This document shows, piece by piece, positions 1 to 7,596 of a stretch of 44,979 nt of DNA; position 1 is the first letter of the stretch, and every line of letters starts with the position of its first letter. The translations under genes were made by a program, and so were the position numbers. A model generated the notes under the pieces. That model did no database searches and had not been told where the DNA came from. It saw only the letters and a program-made list of their open reading frames with translations. Source of the DNA: Tenericutes bacterium ADurb.BinA124 (GTDB taxonomy: Bacteria; Bacillota_I; Bacilli_A; ML615J-28; CAG-698). The stretch spans positions 1-44,979 of the forward strand of contig MVZM01000014.1 in the NCBI GenBank assembly GCA_002068415.1, given 5' to 3'.

Positions 1-426
1 TATAGGGGGTTGCCAATAGCTGCACAATCGATTTCATGCCAAGACGCAGTCGTTTTTTTAACAGCTGAAGAAATAAATCTTAGTGGTATTGTAAGAAAGG
101 ATACTATGATTATTATGATGCCCGATGCCTTTACAAGGTCTACACAAGGTCTTTTGGAAGATTTTGTTGCCAACATTAAGTACTGTTCACCTAATATAAT
201 CTATCATTACAATTATGAAACATCGCCCAACCAAGACATTTATTGGCTTGATTTTATTGAGAAAGATAGTTTATACCTTAATCCGGAATCTCCTAAAAGA
301 GAGGGGTATATATTTACCGGTTGGTATGTTGATATTAATTGCCAAGAAAAGTGGGATGGAACATACCCTTCTAATGGCGAAGATATTGTGGAAATATATG
401 CGGGTTGGGAAGAAGAACCAAGTTAA
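1..426 (+). CDS. C-terminal end of a surface protein with an InlB B-type repeat (5' truncated)
   Basis: The frame is open from the first base, so the true start lies outside the window; the TTG at position 10 has no ribosome site and is not a credible start. The last 50 residues form a Listeria-Bacteroides (InlB B / Flg_new) repeat, recognised by the pattern PKREGYIFTGWYVD, then a W-D-G-T turn and a final IYAGW. Such repeats are usual in secreted or cell-surface proteins of Bacillota, often several in a row or beside leucine-rich repeats. The upstream 90 residues are not recognisable. No sortase motif or C-terminal membrane anchor follows, so attachment, if any, must be N-terminal. The function is unknown. 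Confidence 0.6.
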   Translation, partial: YRGLPIAAQSISCQDAVVFLTAEEINLSGIVRKDTMIIMMPDAFTRSTQGLLEDFVANIKYCSPNIIYHYNYETSPNQDIYWLDFIEKDSLYLNPESPKREGYIFTGWYVDINCQEKWDGTYPSNGEDIVEIYAGWEEEPS

Positions 427-596
427 CAAACGAGAAAGGATAATTAAATTTAAACTTCACCTAACATAGTAAAATCTTTACAAGTTATAGGCATCTTTGT
501 TATAGCAGCTTGCTTGTTAATGTTTTTCACAACCAAGCCAATGGTGTTTATGCCAATATTTACCGAGCGCAAGTGGCTAATTCTGATTTTTAACAT
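427..596 (+). other. Intergenic stretch with no gene called
   Basis: Together with the terminator and promoter that follow, this makes a gap of about 300 bases. One frame stays open from about 454 to 621 and reads as a hydrophobic stretch (VIGIFVIAACLLMFF), but it has no ribosome site and its only ATG, at 520, lies inside the hydrophobic run. It may be a gene remnant or chance, and I do not call it. Confidence 0.5.
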
Positions 597-628
597 AAGT
601 TCGCAAACATTTTGTTTGTGAACTTTTT
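597..628 (+). terminator. Intrinsic terminator after the surface protein
   Basis: A 13-bp stem (597-609 with 613-625, one G-U pair) with a 3-base loop is followed by a T run. It lies between the surface-protein end and the speB promoter and can end transcription of the former. Confidence 0.8.
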
Positions 629-657
629 AATAGCCAGCTTAATAATAATAAAAATAA

Positions 658-685
658 TTGCTATATTTAAAATAAATGTTATAAT
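658..685 (+). promoter_or_regulatory. Sigma-A-type promoter of the speB operon
   Basis: TTGCTA at 658-663, a 16-base spacer and TATAAT at 680-685 with an extended -10 TG at 677-678. The start codon of speB lies 40 bases further on. Confidence 0.7.
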
Positions 686-724
686 TAAAGCCGTTAAGGA
701 CATGAAAGAAGGTGAGAAAGAGTA

Positions 725-1621
725 ATGAAACCATGGCGTGATTTAACAACAACCAACCCTCATATCGCTAATATTGTTTTAGCTTCCGTAGCCCTTGACC
801 GTAATGCTTCGGTTGGCAAAGGGGCGAGCTTAGCACCCCGAAAACTGCGCCAATTATCAAGGTATTTGCCACCGGCATCCAAAGACGGCACTGATTTAAC
901 AGCCATCAAAATCTTGGATTTAGGTAGCATCGGAAATAATTTCTCGGCCTTTTCCCCAATCGAACAAAGAGCCAAGACTATTTTTGACCTCAATAAGTTT
1001 TCCGTTTTTCTTGGTGGTGATCATTCTGTTGCCATCCCTTTGCAGGGTGCTTTCTTAGAGTATTGCCAAGAACAAGATAAAATCCCCGCCATCATTCACC
1101 TTGATGCTCACCCCGATATTTGTGATACCTATGATGGAAGTAAATATTCCCATGCTTGCCCCAACTTTCGGGCGATGGAACGGGGCTATCAGCGGGAAAA
1201 CATAAAAATGCTGGGCATTAGAGGCTTTGAATTGCAGGAAATCGAATTGTTTAAACAATATCCCGACTTAGAAGTTGTGACCGCTTCCGTCTTAAATGTC
1301 CGTGGTTTAGATGCCATTAAGCATTTTAAAGATAAGTTTGATGAGCGTTATTTAATTTATCTTTCCTTCGATATTGACATCATCGATCCATCATTCGCTC
1401 CGGGCACGGGAACGCCGGAAGCCTTCGGGCTCAGCCCAACCTTGGTTACTGAACTACTCACTTATTTTATCCAAAACCTTCCGGTTAAGGCCTTGGATAT
1501 TGTGGAAATATCCCCGAGATTAGATGTTAATGATGTTACATCATGGACGGCATTAAAAATATTTTATGAAATATTGGCGACACTTATCATAAAATGGCAA
1601 TTAAAGGAGAATAACAAATGA
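725..1621 (+). CDS. speB: Agmatinase family ureohydrolase (SpeB)
   Basis: This 298-aa protein belongs to the arginase/agmatinase family, which hydrolyses agmatine to putrescine and urea with a binuclear manganese centre in the cytosol. All metal-binding motifs are present: GGDH (His100), HLDAHPD (Asp127, His129, Asp131) and SFDIDIIDP (Asp216, Asp218), followed by the family signature PGTGTPEAFG. The length is normal for agmatinase. The start follows AAGGTGAG at 709-716. The stop codon overlaps the start of the SpeD-like gene by four bases (ATGA), so the two are translationally coupled. The pairing suggests a polyamine route. No spermidine synthase gene is next to them. Other ureohydrolases, such as guanidinobutyrase, cannot be excluded from sequence alone. 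Confidence 0.9.
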   Translation: MKPWRDLTTTNPHIANIVLASVALDRNASVGKGASLAPRKLRQLSRYLPPASKDGTDLTAIKILDLGSIGNNFSAFSPIEQRAKTIFDLNKFSVFLGGDHSVAIPLQGAFLEYCQEQDKIPAIIHLDAHPDICDTYDGSKYSHACPNFRAMERGYQRENIKMLGIRGFELQEIELFKQYPDLEVVTASVLNVRGLDAIKHFKDKFDERYLIYLSFDIDIIDPSFAPGTGTPEAFGLSPTLVTELLTYFIQNLPVKALDIVEISPRLDVNDVTSWTALKIFYEILATLIIKWQLKENNK

Positions 1622-2427
1622 AACATGTCATGTTGGACTGCTACGGGTCCACCCAAACCCTCTTAGATGATATTCGTTACATCAACAAAATCATGAACGA
1701 GATTCCTTATGTTCTTAAATTAGTGACGGTTACCCCACCCCAATTAATTCCTTATTATTATGGAAAGATTAAAGAAGATGATGGTATCAGCTCATTTGTC
1801 TTTTTGGAAGGCGGTCATATTACCATTCATACTTTCCCGTTTCGTCAATGTTATTTTGTTGATATTTTTTCCAAGGATTTTGATACGGAAGTTTTGGAAA
1901 ATTATTTGTTGGAAAAACTGCCCTATAATCCATCTTTGTCATCCCTTGAAATTAGGGACCGCGATTTAACGGTTTTCAACCAATTGCCCTACAATGCGCA
2001 AGAAGATTTTGGGCCGCATGTTTTATCGGAAATTGCTTTTGAAAAACGGATTACCATGGAAAACATGTTTGATTTTTTGGAAAAACTGGTTTATGAAATT
2101 GGCATGACGCCGATTACACGTCCATTGGTTATTAAAAGCACCATCCGCAACACTCACTATTTATCGGGGATTATCCTTATTGCACAAAGTCATATTTCAC
2201 TCCATTATGATTATGAAAACAAAGTCATTTATTTTGACATTTTTTCCTGTGCTTCCTTTGACTTCTCAATGGTTACTAATGTATTAAGTGATTTAGGGAA
2301 GGTAACTTCCTATGAAGTTGTGTGCCGAGGCACGAAACATTATTCAAAGGTCAAACATGAAATTGACAATACTGAAGCCATTGCTTCGGAAAAATGGCAA
2401 AAAAACATTTATAATGATTGCTTATAA
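1618..2427 (+). CDS. Two-domain SpeD-like pyruvoyl decarboxylase
   Basis: This 269-aa protein carries two copies of the bacterial S-adenosylmethionine decarboxylase fold in one chain. The N-terminal copy (about 1-125) has the family pattern EGGHITIHTFP followed by DIFSK. Gly66 stands where the serine that becomes the pyruvoyl cofactor should be, and Lys86 replaces the catalytic cysteine. The C-terminal copy (about 130-245) has QSHISLHYDY then DIFSC, keeping Ser191, His192, His196 and Cys211. A single pyruvoyl group from Ser191 is therefore expected, with the first half perhaps structural. SpeD homologues that decarboxylate arginine or ornithine are known in bacteria and phages. Coupling to an agmatinase makes an arginine-to-agmatine activity attractive, but that is inference; classical AdoMet decarboxylase remains possible. 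Confidence 0.75.
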   Translation: MKHVMLDCYGSTQTLLDDIRYINKIMNEIPYVLKLVTVTPPQLIPYYYGKIKEDDGISSFVFLEGGHITIHTFPFRQCYFVDIFSKDFDTEVLENYLLEKLPYNPSLSSLEIRDRDLTVFNQLPYNAQEDFGPHVLSEIAFEKRITMENMFDFLEKLVYEIGMTPITRPLVIKSTIRNTHYLSGIILIAQSHISLHYDYENKVIYFDIFSCASFDFSMVTNVLSDLGKVTSYEVVCRGTKHYSKVKHEIDNTEAIASEKWQKNIYNDCL

Positions 2428-2448
2428 AAAACACCACCAAAAGGTGGT
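2426..2448 (-). terminator. Terminator for the minus-strand glycosyltransferase operon
   Basis: The stem ACCACC (2433-2438) pairs with GGTGGT (2443-2448) around a 4-base loop. Read on the minus strand, the hairpin is followed by a T run, the complement of the A run at 2426-2431. It stands head to head with a plus-strand terminator. Confidence 0.65.
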
Positions 2449-2450
2449 GA

Positions 2451-2476
2451 ACCGTTCTCTTGAAGAACGGTTTTTT
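2451..2476 (+). terminator. Terminator of the speB-speD operon
   Basis: An 8-bp stem (ACCGTTCT 2451-2458 with AGAACGGT 2464-2471) with a 5-base loop is followed by six T on the plus strand. Confidence 0.85.
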
Positions 2477-2540
2477 GTTTAGGGTGTGGGTTTTAAAAAA
2501 CACTAACAATCGTTAGGGAAGATGATTTAATAAGGAATTT

Positions 2541-5432
2541 TTAAGAGGTTTTTTTAAAGCCTGCCCGCGTCGCAGTTCCCCATGCGCCGGTTTCATTTAG
2601 GGCAGCAAAAAAGCCCCGTACACGGTCCAAACTGATAAATTGGCGATAGCCTAAATTTTCTAAAAAGCTGAATAAAATCAGCAACAAAGTATCGCGAAAT
2701 CCCAAATATTTCGATTCTCGCTCCGTTACATACAGGGCTAATAGGGAAATGATAATTCCCATCATGATAGTAACAATGAACAAAGAAAGAATGATTTCTA
2801 GGTTTAACAAACCAAAAACTAAAGAAACCAACAGCATTAGAAATCCTTGGACTTCAAACAAGGGGCCAATTGTTTCATAAATTAAGAAATACGGAAAACC
2901 GATGGTTCCAACATGTTTATAGCGAGGATTAAAGATTAATTTGCGATGATAGGATAAAATATCAATTAATCCACGGTGCCAACGATTGCGTTGTTTTAGT
3001 AAACTTTTCCAATCATTAGGGAGTTCCGTATAACAAACGGCATTATAAACATAATCGACATGGTATTTAAACTTCATTTCCAAAGCTTTTCGGGAGAGGC
3101 GAACAACGAGTTCCATATCTTCACCAACAGTATCTTTTTTATAAATGCCTGAACTGGTTAAATAACCGCCGGCATTGATTAAAGTTGGGCGGTGGAACAA
3201 TCCAAAAGCTCCGGAAACAATTAGTAAAGAGTGTAATTTGGCCCAACCAATGCGACCGGAGGTAAAAGCGCGTAAATACTCAATGGCTTGCAACCTCGTA
3301 ATGAGTGTTTTCGGCAATCCTTTTTGTTCAACTTGACCATGGTCAATGATGCAACCATTGGCGGGAAAGATGTTTCCACCTAAAGCAATGGTTTTATGTT
3401 GATGGTCGATGGTAACCGACATTAGTTTTAAAAGGGAGTCAACTTCCAATAATGAATCCGCATCAATCCCGCACACATATTCGCTTTTAGCAAAATTAAT
3501 CCCCACATTAAGAGCATCTGCTTTCCCGCCGTTTTCTTTATCTATAACAGTTAAATTGGAAATAAATTTATTCTTATAAACCCCGCGGACATTTTTGGTC
3601 GGGATTTTCTGGGAAACAATGATGTTTTTCCGTTCCAACTTAAAATAACTGATTAAACTTTGTAAGGTGGAATCCTTGGAGCCATCATTCACTACAATGA
3701 CTTCATAATGAGGATAATTGAGATTAAGTAAGGAATTGACGCTGTCAATAATGGATAGTTCTTCATTATAAGCCGGAGCAATAATCGAAATGGGGGCTAA
3801 CATATCATTTTCAAACAGCATGGTTTTATTCTTAATATGCCATAAATTAACTTGTTCCTTAGAGCCAATAATTGATAAGATAACCAAGAAAATGTAAAAG
3901 ACATTGACCGAGGCATAGTAGTAAACAATATAAGTATTGACATCAACCGCATAAATAATTAACAAGTTAATTAAGTTGCTTGAGAGAAGAACATTAAAAT
4001 AGCGAATGACAAACAAAACGGGGAAGAAGATGATCGAAAAAATGAGGATAGCCATAAGCCATCGTTTTTTTTGCTTTTCGGTTTTGGCTTTTTCTCTTGG
4101 GGGTGGTAGAACCTTTTCTTTCGTTATGCCTAGTTTCCATAAAAGTTCTTCCCTTAAATACAGGTTGAGTTCTTGTTGTAATTTATCATCTCTTGGTAAT
4201 ACCGCAAGCAAAATATTTATTAATTCTTTTTCGATATTTGGATCCTTATTACGATTTAAAAAGTCAATCAAATCGGCATTTAAACCAAAACCAATAATTA
4301 GCTTTAAAGCTTTAATGATTTGATTTCGTTGCGCAGAAGTTAATTTTAAAATTAAGTAATCCATTCTAAATGATAATACAGAAGCAATGACTTTTTGTTG
4401 ATAGATATTATCGGCATTTGGGAAAATGCCAACAAGGCTCATGTAAAGGTCGCGGTTGGTTTCCGCTATTTTGGTAATCACCTCGATGCGATAATTATCA
4501 ACTTCACTGCCATCACAACCATTTAAGATGGCTAAGATGCCATCAAAGTTAACTTGTTTGCTTTTAGCATCAACAACAATCCGGCGCACACCAGCATCGG
4601 GATGGCTTAAGTAATAATCTTTGATGATGTCTTCGTGATAAATGTGGACTAAATTTTTTAAAATCGTTAAATAATATTGGCGGACATCAAAATGTTGGGA
4701 GGCATAATCAACGGGCACGGGTACATCTAAAAACAAAAACTCTTCTACTTTTTGTTGTTCTTTTTTTAAAAAATCATAGAGGGTATTACTTTTGATCATA
4801 TCAGAATAAGCAACCACAAGTTCTTTGATTTCAAATTCAGGACGGTTTAAAGCCGCTTGTAGGGTGGAGCTAAATTGATTGTGATGTTGCTTGATGATAC
4901 CGATAGCCCGTGTGCGGTAGAACTGATTGGCACCAAGCAAACTGTTAAGAGCTTCTTCGAGATAATCATCTAAATGATGTCTCAGCCCATTTAATAAGTA
5001 TAGTTTTACGCTATTGTTTTTTTCTTTATTTAGACGGTTGGCTAAGGCCGAAAGTGCTTCTTTGGAAGCAAAGAAGCCTAAGTAATGAGCCGCATATTTT
5101 CGTTTGAAAACATGCCAAGAATTAAGTTGTGAAATAAAGAAATTGACGATATTAAGTGTATGAAAATCCGCAATGATTTCTTCTCTTAATACGGGTTCTA
5201 GCTGTATCTGCTCACAGATATTAATAAATTCATCCGTTAGTTTTCGTTTGGGAAAACGTTTTTTAAGGGGTTTATGGTTGACATATTTGTCAATCAAATA
5301 GCCTTTGATTTTACTAGATTGTTTTAAATCAAAGCGCAGTTTTATTTTGTTAGCAAAAATGAGTAAAATAATGGCTAGGGCCAACAATAACATGAGCCAA
5401 AGGATGGCTAAAATTAACTGTAAAGAAATCAT
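2541..5432 (-). CDS. Membrane GT2 polysaccharide synthase with N-terminal helical-repeat region
   Basis: This 963-aa membrane protein has a processive family 2 glycosyltransferase domain of the cellulose/hyaluronan/poly-GlcNAc synthase type. Residues 5-27 are a membrane helix. About 60-430 is an all-helical region resembling HEAT repeats. Membrane helices follow at about 458-523, the catalytic domain at about 545-820, and more membrane helices at about 845-935. The catalytic motifs are complete: NDGS (583), DAD (657-659), GED (770-772) and QRNRW (814-818). It probably makes an extracellular polysaccharide from a UDP-sugar, but the product cannot be read from sequence. It is about twice the length of PgaC-type synthases because of the helical part, a likely docking or regulatory platform. 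Its ATG overlaps the stop of the upstream regulator gene by four bases. Confidence 0.85.
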   Translation of the reverse strand: MISLQLILAILWLMLLLALAIILLIFANKIKLRFDLKQSSKIKGYLIDKYVNHKPLKKRFPKRKLTDEFINICEQIQLEPVLREEIIADFHTLNIVNFFISQLNSWHVFKRKYAAHYLGFFASKEALSALANRLNKEKNNSVKLYLLNGLRHHLDDYLEEALNSLLGANQFYRTRAIGIIKQHHNQFSSTLQAALNRPEFEIKELVVAYSDMIKSNTLYDFLKKEQQKVEEFLFLDVPVPVDYASQHFDVRQYYLTILKNLVHIYHEDIIKDYYLSHPDAGVRRIVVDAKSKQVNFDGILAILNGCDGSEVDNYRIEVITKIAETNRDLYMSLVGIFPNADNIYQQKVIASVLSFRMDYLILKLTSAQRNQIIKALKLIIGFGLNADLIDFLNRNKDPNIEKELINILLAVLPRDDKLQQELNLYLREELLWKLGITKEKVLPPPREKAKTEKQKKRWLMAILIFSIIFFPVLFVIRYFNVLLSSNLINLLIIYAVDVNTYIVYYYASVNVFYIFLVILSIIGSKEQVNLWHIKNKTMLFENDMLAPISIIAPAYNEELSIIDSVNSLLNLNYPHYEVIVVNDGSKDSTLQSLISYFKLERKNIIVSQKIPTKNVRGVYKNKFISNLTVIDKENGGKADALNVGINFAKSEYVCGIDADSLLEVDSLLKLMSVTIDHQHKTIALGGNIFPANGCIIDHGQVEQKGLPKTLITRLQAIEYLRAFTSGRIGWAKLHSLLIVSGAFGLFHRPTLINAGGYLTSSGIYKKDTVGEDMELVVRLSRKALEMKFKYHVDYVYNAVCYTELPNDWKSLLKQRNRWHRGLIDILSYHRKLIFNPRYKHVGTIGFPYFLIYETIGPLFEVQGFLMLLVSLVFGLLNLEIILSLFIVTIMMGIIISLLALYVTERESKYLGFRDTLLLILFSFLENLGYRQFISLDRVRGFFAALNETGAWGTATRAGFKKTS

Positions 5433-7426
5433 AAGCGCACCTTTTGAGCTGTTAAACGACTCACCAATCCTAAAACCTCTTCCACAATTAGGGGCTTGGT
5501 AAGAATAATATCGATGCCTAATTGGTTTGCGGAAACGACAATTTCTTTGTTTTTATTAAAAGTTGTCAAAATGAAAGGAATTGTTTGGGTTTCTAGACTG
5601 AGGTTAAGCCGACTTTTGATTTGAAAACCATCTAATTTAGGAATGTTTTTTTCGCAAATAATTAAATCGATGATTTGTGTTTGGGCTATTTCTAAAGCGT
5701 GCATGCCGTTTTTCGCAATAACAACTTCATAATTAATACTATTTAAGGCTAATTCCAAGATATTATGAATGATTTCGTCGGTATCAACAATGAGGATTTT
5801 ACCAATGGATAAAACAGAGCCTTTAATGCGTTCATCAATGATGTGGTTAAACCCTAATGATGGGGCTAGTTTAATTCTTGTTTCGCCCCGTTCAAACCAT
5901 AAATCGGCCATGTCAAGGGTTTTTCTTTGGTCGGGAGGAAATTCGTGTAAGCGAACAATAGCGACACTGACGGTTATTCTTTCGATGAAAGTATCGCTGG
6001 TTTCCACTGCATTGCGGATTTTTTCAGCAAGCTTTAAACTTTTCGCATAATCATATTGCGGGCAGAGCAAAACAAAGCCGGGACCATTGCGCTTAAATAT
6101 ATCTTGCTGGTCTTCTTTAACTTGGTTTAATAAATAATATAAATTGCGAATTGTTTCATCACCGATTTCTTTGGAGTGGATGAGATTTAATTTGCGGATA
6201 TTATCAATATCAATAAACAGCAGTACCCAATCGTCTTCAGAATTAGTTTCGATGATGTCATTGATTTTTTTGCGTAACAAATTTCTTAAGAACATTTCAT
6301 TGAAGGCTTTAGTCAGCGGACAACGACTTAATTGGTCCGTAACTTCATTATAACTTTCCTGTAATGAGGAAAACTGACTTTGCAGTTCGAGGGCTTTAAA
6401 TTTGGAAGAAACAAGCAAAGATCGATAGACATTAGGTTTTTTAATATTGTACAAACTATTCAGTTTGTTGACGGTTTTTTCTAAAACCGCTAACCAAGCG
6501 GGACCTTTTTTATCAAGAATGATACTGAATAAATTGTGCCAAAGTTGCTCATTGCTGGTTGGGGCTTTAGTAATTTCCATTGAGGTTGGATCAATTTCAA
6601 TGTCCGTTCCTTGAAAAACAGCACTAACTTCCGCTTCACCGTACAAGTTTTTTAATTGAATCAAGATTTGATTGCCAAGATTAAGGTAGTTAAAAATCCG
6701 GCGTTTGCCACTCACCCTTTTTACAAGATAAGTGGAGTTGTAAAAAACGAAATTGGCTAAGAGAGTAATCGTAGCGGGAATTTGTTGGTTGGATAGGGGT
6801 TCACCATAATAGGGAATAATTAGCTGGGGTTTTAATTTTTGGACATTTTTCATTAATGGACGCAAAAAATCACTGCTGGGAATGCGTTGTTCATGGAAAG
6901 CCAGCAAGGCTTTTTGGGCATTGTTTAGGTTATTGTTCGGATTGGAAAAAAGCAGGTTGCTGATTAAGATATTGGCTTTTAAATCAAAAACAATGAATGA
7001 ATTAAATTGAGCGATAAACGGGGTAAAGATAAATTTAAGTTGATGGTTAGGACTGAGAGCTAGAATATCATCTTTTTTCACAAGCTGATACGATAGATGA
7101 GGAAATAACAGTTGATAACGGTGGATGGTGTCGGCATCGCTTAAAAAAACAACCTGCGGATAATCCTTGGTAATAAAATGCACCAATTCTTTAGTTAAGA
7201 TATCATCGGGAGCTAATAAAACATATTTTAAGTTTTCATCGCTTTTTAGAGCATCGGAACATTTTTCCCATACTTGGCTGATTTGTGCAAACGGATAAAA
7301 AAGCAGCGAATGGCTGCCCGCATGAATAATCCCAAAATTGATTTTTTCATCAAGGCCAAGAGTGTAAACATCCAAGTCAGAATAACTAGTTTTGGTAAAG
7401 GCAAATGATCCTTGTTGTTTTTCCAT
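5429..7426 (-). CDS. Regulator with degenerate MBL-like, GGDEF and receiver domains
   Basis: The 665-aa protein has no membrane segment. Residues about 20-230 resemble the metallo-beta-lactamase-like fold of flavodiiron (ODP) sensors, but the usual His/Asp ligand motifs are absent and the terminal His-Gly is Tyr-Gly (206-208). Residues about 370-490 are a GGDEF domain that keeps FIDIDN (404-409) but has NGPGF (447-451) instead of GGDEF. Residues about 543-665 are a receiver domain with Glu592 at the phospho-acceptor position, Thr549 in place of one acidic residue, and the conserved Lys644. All three domains thus look catalytically dead, which suggests ligand or protein binding instead. The four-base overlap with the GT2 synthase gene strongly suggests it controls polysaccharide synthesis. 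The start follows AAAGGAG. Confidence 0.75.
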   Translation of the reverse strand: MEKQQGSFAFTKTSYSDLDVYTLGLDEKINFGIIHAGSHSLLFYPFAQISQVWEKCSDALKSDENLKYVLLAPDDILTKELVHFITKDYPQVVFLSDADTIHRYQLLFPHLSYQLVKKDDILALSPNHQLKFIFTPFIAQFNSFIVFDLKANILISNLLFSNPNNNLNNAQKALLAFHEQRIPSSDFLRPLMKNVQKLKPQLIIPYYGEPLSNQQIPATITLLANFVFYNSTYLVKRVSGKRRIFNYLNLGNQILIQLKNLYGEAEVSAVFQGTDIEIDPTSMEITKAPTSNEQLWHNLFSIILDKKGPAWLAVLEKTVNKLNSLYNIKKPNVYRSLLVSSKFKALELQSQFSSLQESYNEVTDQLSRCPLTKAFNEMFLRNLLRKKINDIIETNSEDDWVLLFIDIDNIRKLNLIHSKEIGDETIRNLYYLLNQVKEDQQDIFKRNGPGFVLLCPQYDYAKSLKLAEKIRNAVETSDTFIERITVSVAIVRLHEFPPDQRKTLDMADLWFERGETRIKLAPSLGFNHIIDERIKGSVLSIGKILIVDTDEIIHNILELALNSINYEVVIAKNGMHALEIAQTQIIDLIICEKNIPKLDGFQIKSRLNLSLETQTIPFILTTFNKNKEIVVSANQLGIDIILTKPLIVEEVLGLVSRLTAQKVRL

Positions 7427-7450
7427 AAATAACTCCTTTAAGTTATTATC

Positions 7451-7456
7451 ATTATA
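7451..7456 (-). promoter_or_regulatory. -10 element of the regulator/GT2 operon
   Basis: A perfect TATAAT on the minus strand lies about 25 bases before the regulator start codon. The -35 region at the proper distance (TTTTGT) is poor, so an activator may be needed. Confidence 0.5.
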
Positions 7457-7541
7457 TCAATAATATTGGAAAAACAAAAGATGATAAATATTGGTTGAAG
7501 TAAATGGGCTGGGAATTATAATTGCAAATATGCAAAATAAC

Positions 7542-7570
7542 TTTACCAAAACATAAAATTATGGTATAAT
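7542..7570 (+). promoter_or_regulatory. Promoter of the ABC exporter operon
   Basis: TTTACC at 7542-7547, a 17-base spacer and TATAAT at 7565-7570, preceded by an extended -10 TG. Transcription should begin near 7577, which rules against the ATG at 7585 as the start codon. Confidence 0.75.
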
Positions 7571-7596
7571 TTTTTCTATTAAGAATGAGGTTTAAT

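Noticed and set aside
454..621. An open frame with a hydrophobic run between the first gene and speB
   Set aside because: There is no ribosome site, the only ATG is inside the hydrophobic stretch, and the end of the frame falls in the terminator hairpin. It may be a remnant but cannot be supported.
702..725. A seven-codon frame just before speB
   Set aside because: It has no ribosome site of its own; its sequence contains the speB ribosome site, which explains it.
7585..7596. Upstream ATG for the first exporter subunit
   Set aside because: It lies only 15 bases after the -10 box, and it is part of the ribosome site for the ATG at 7597.
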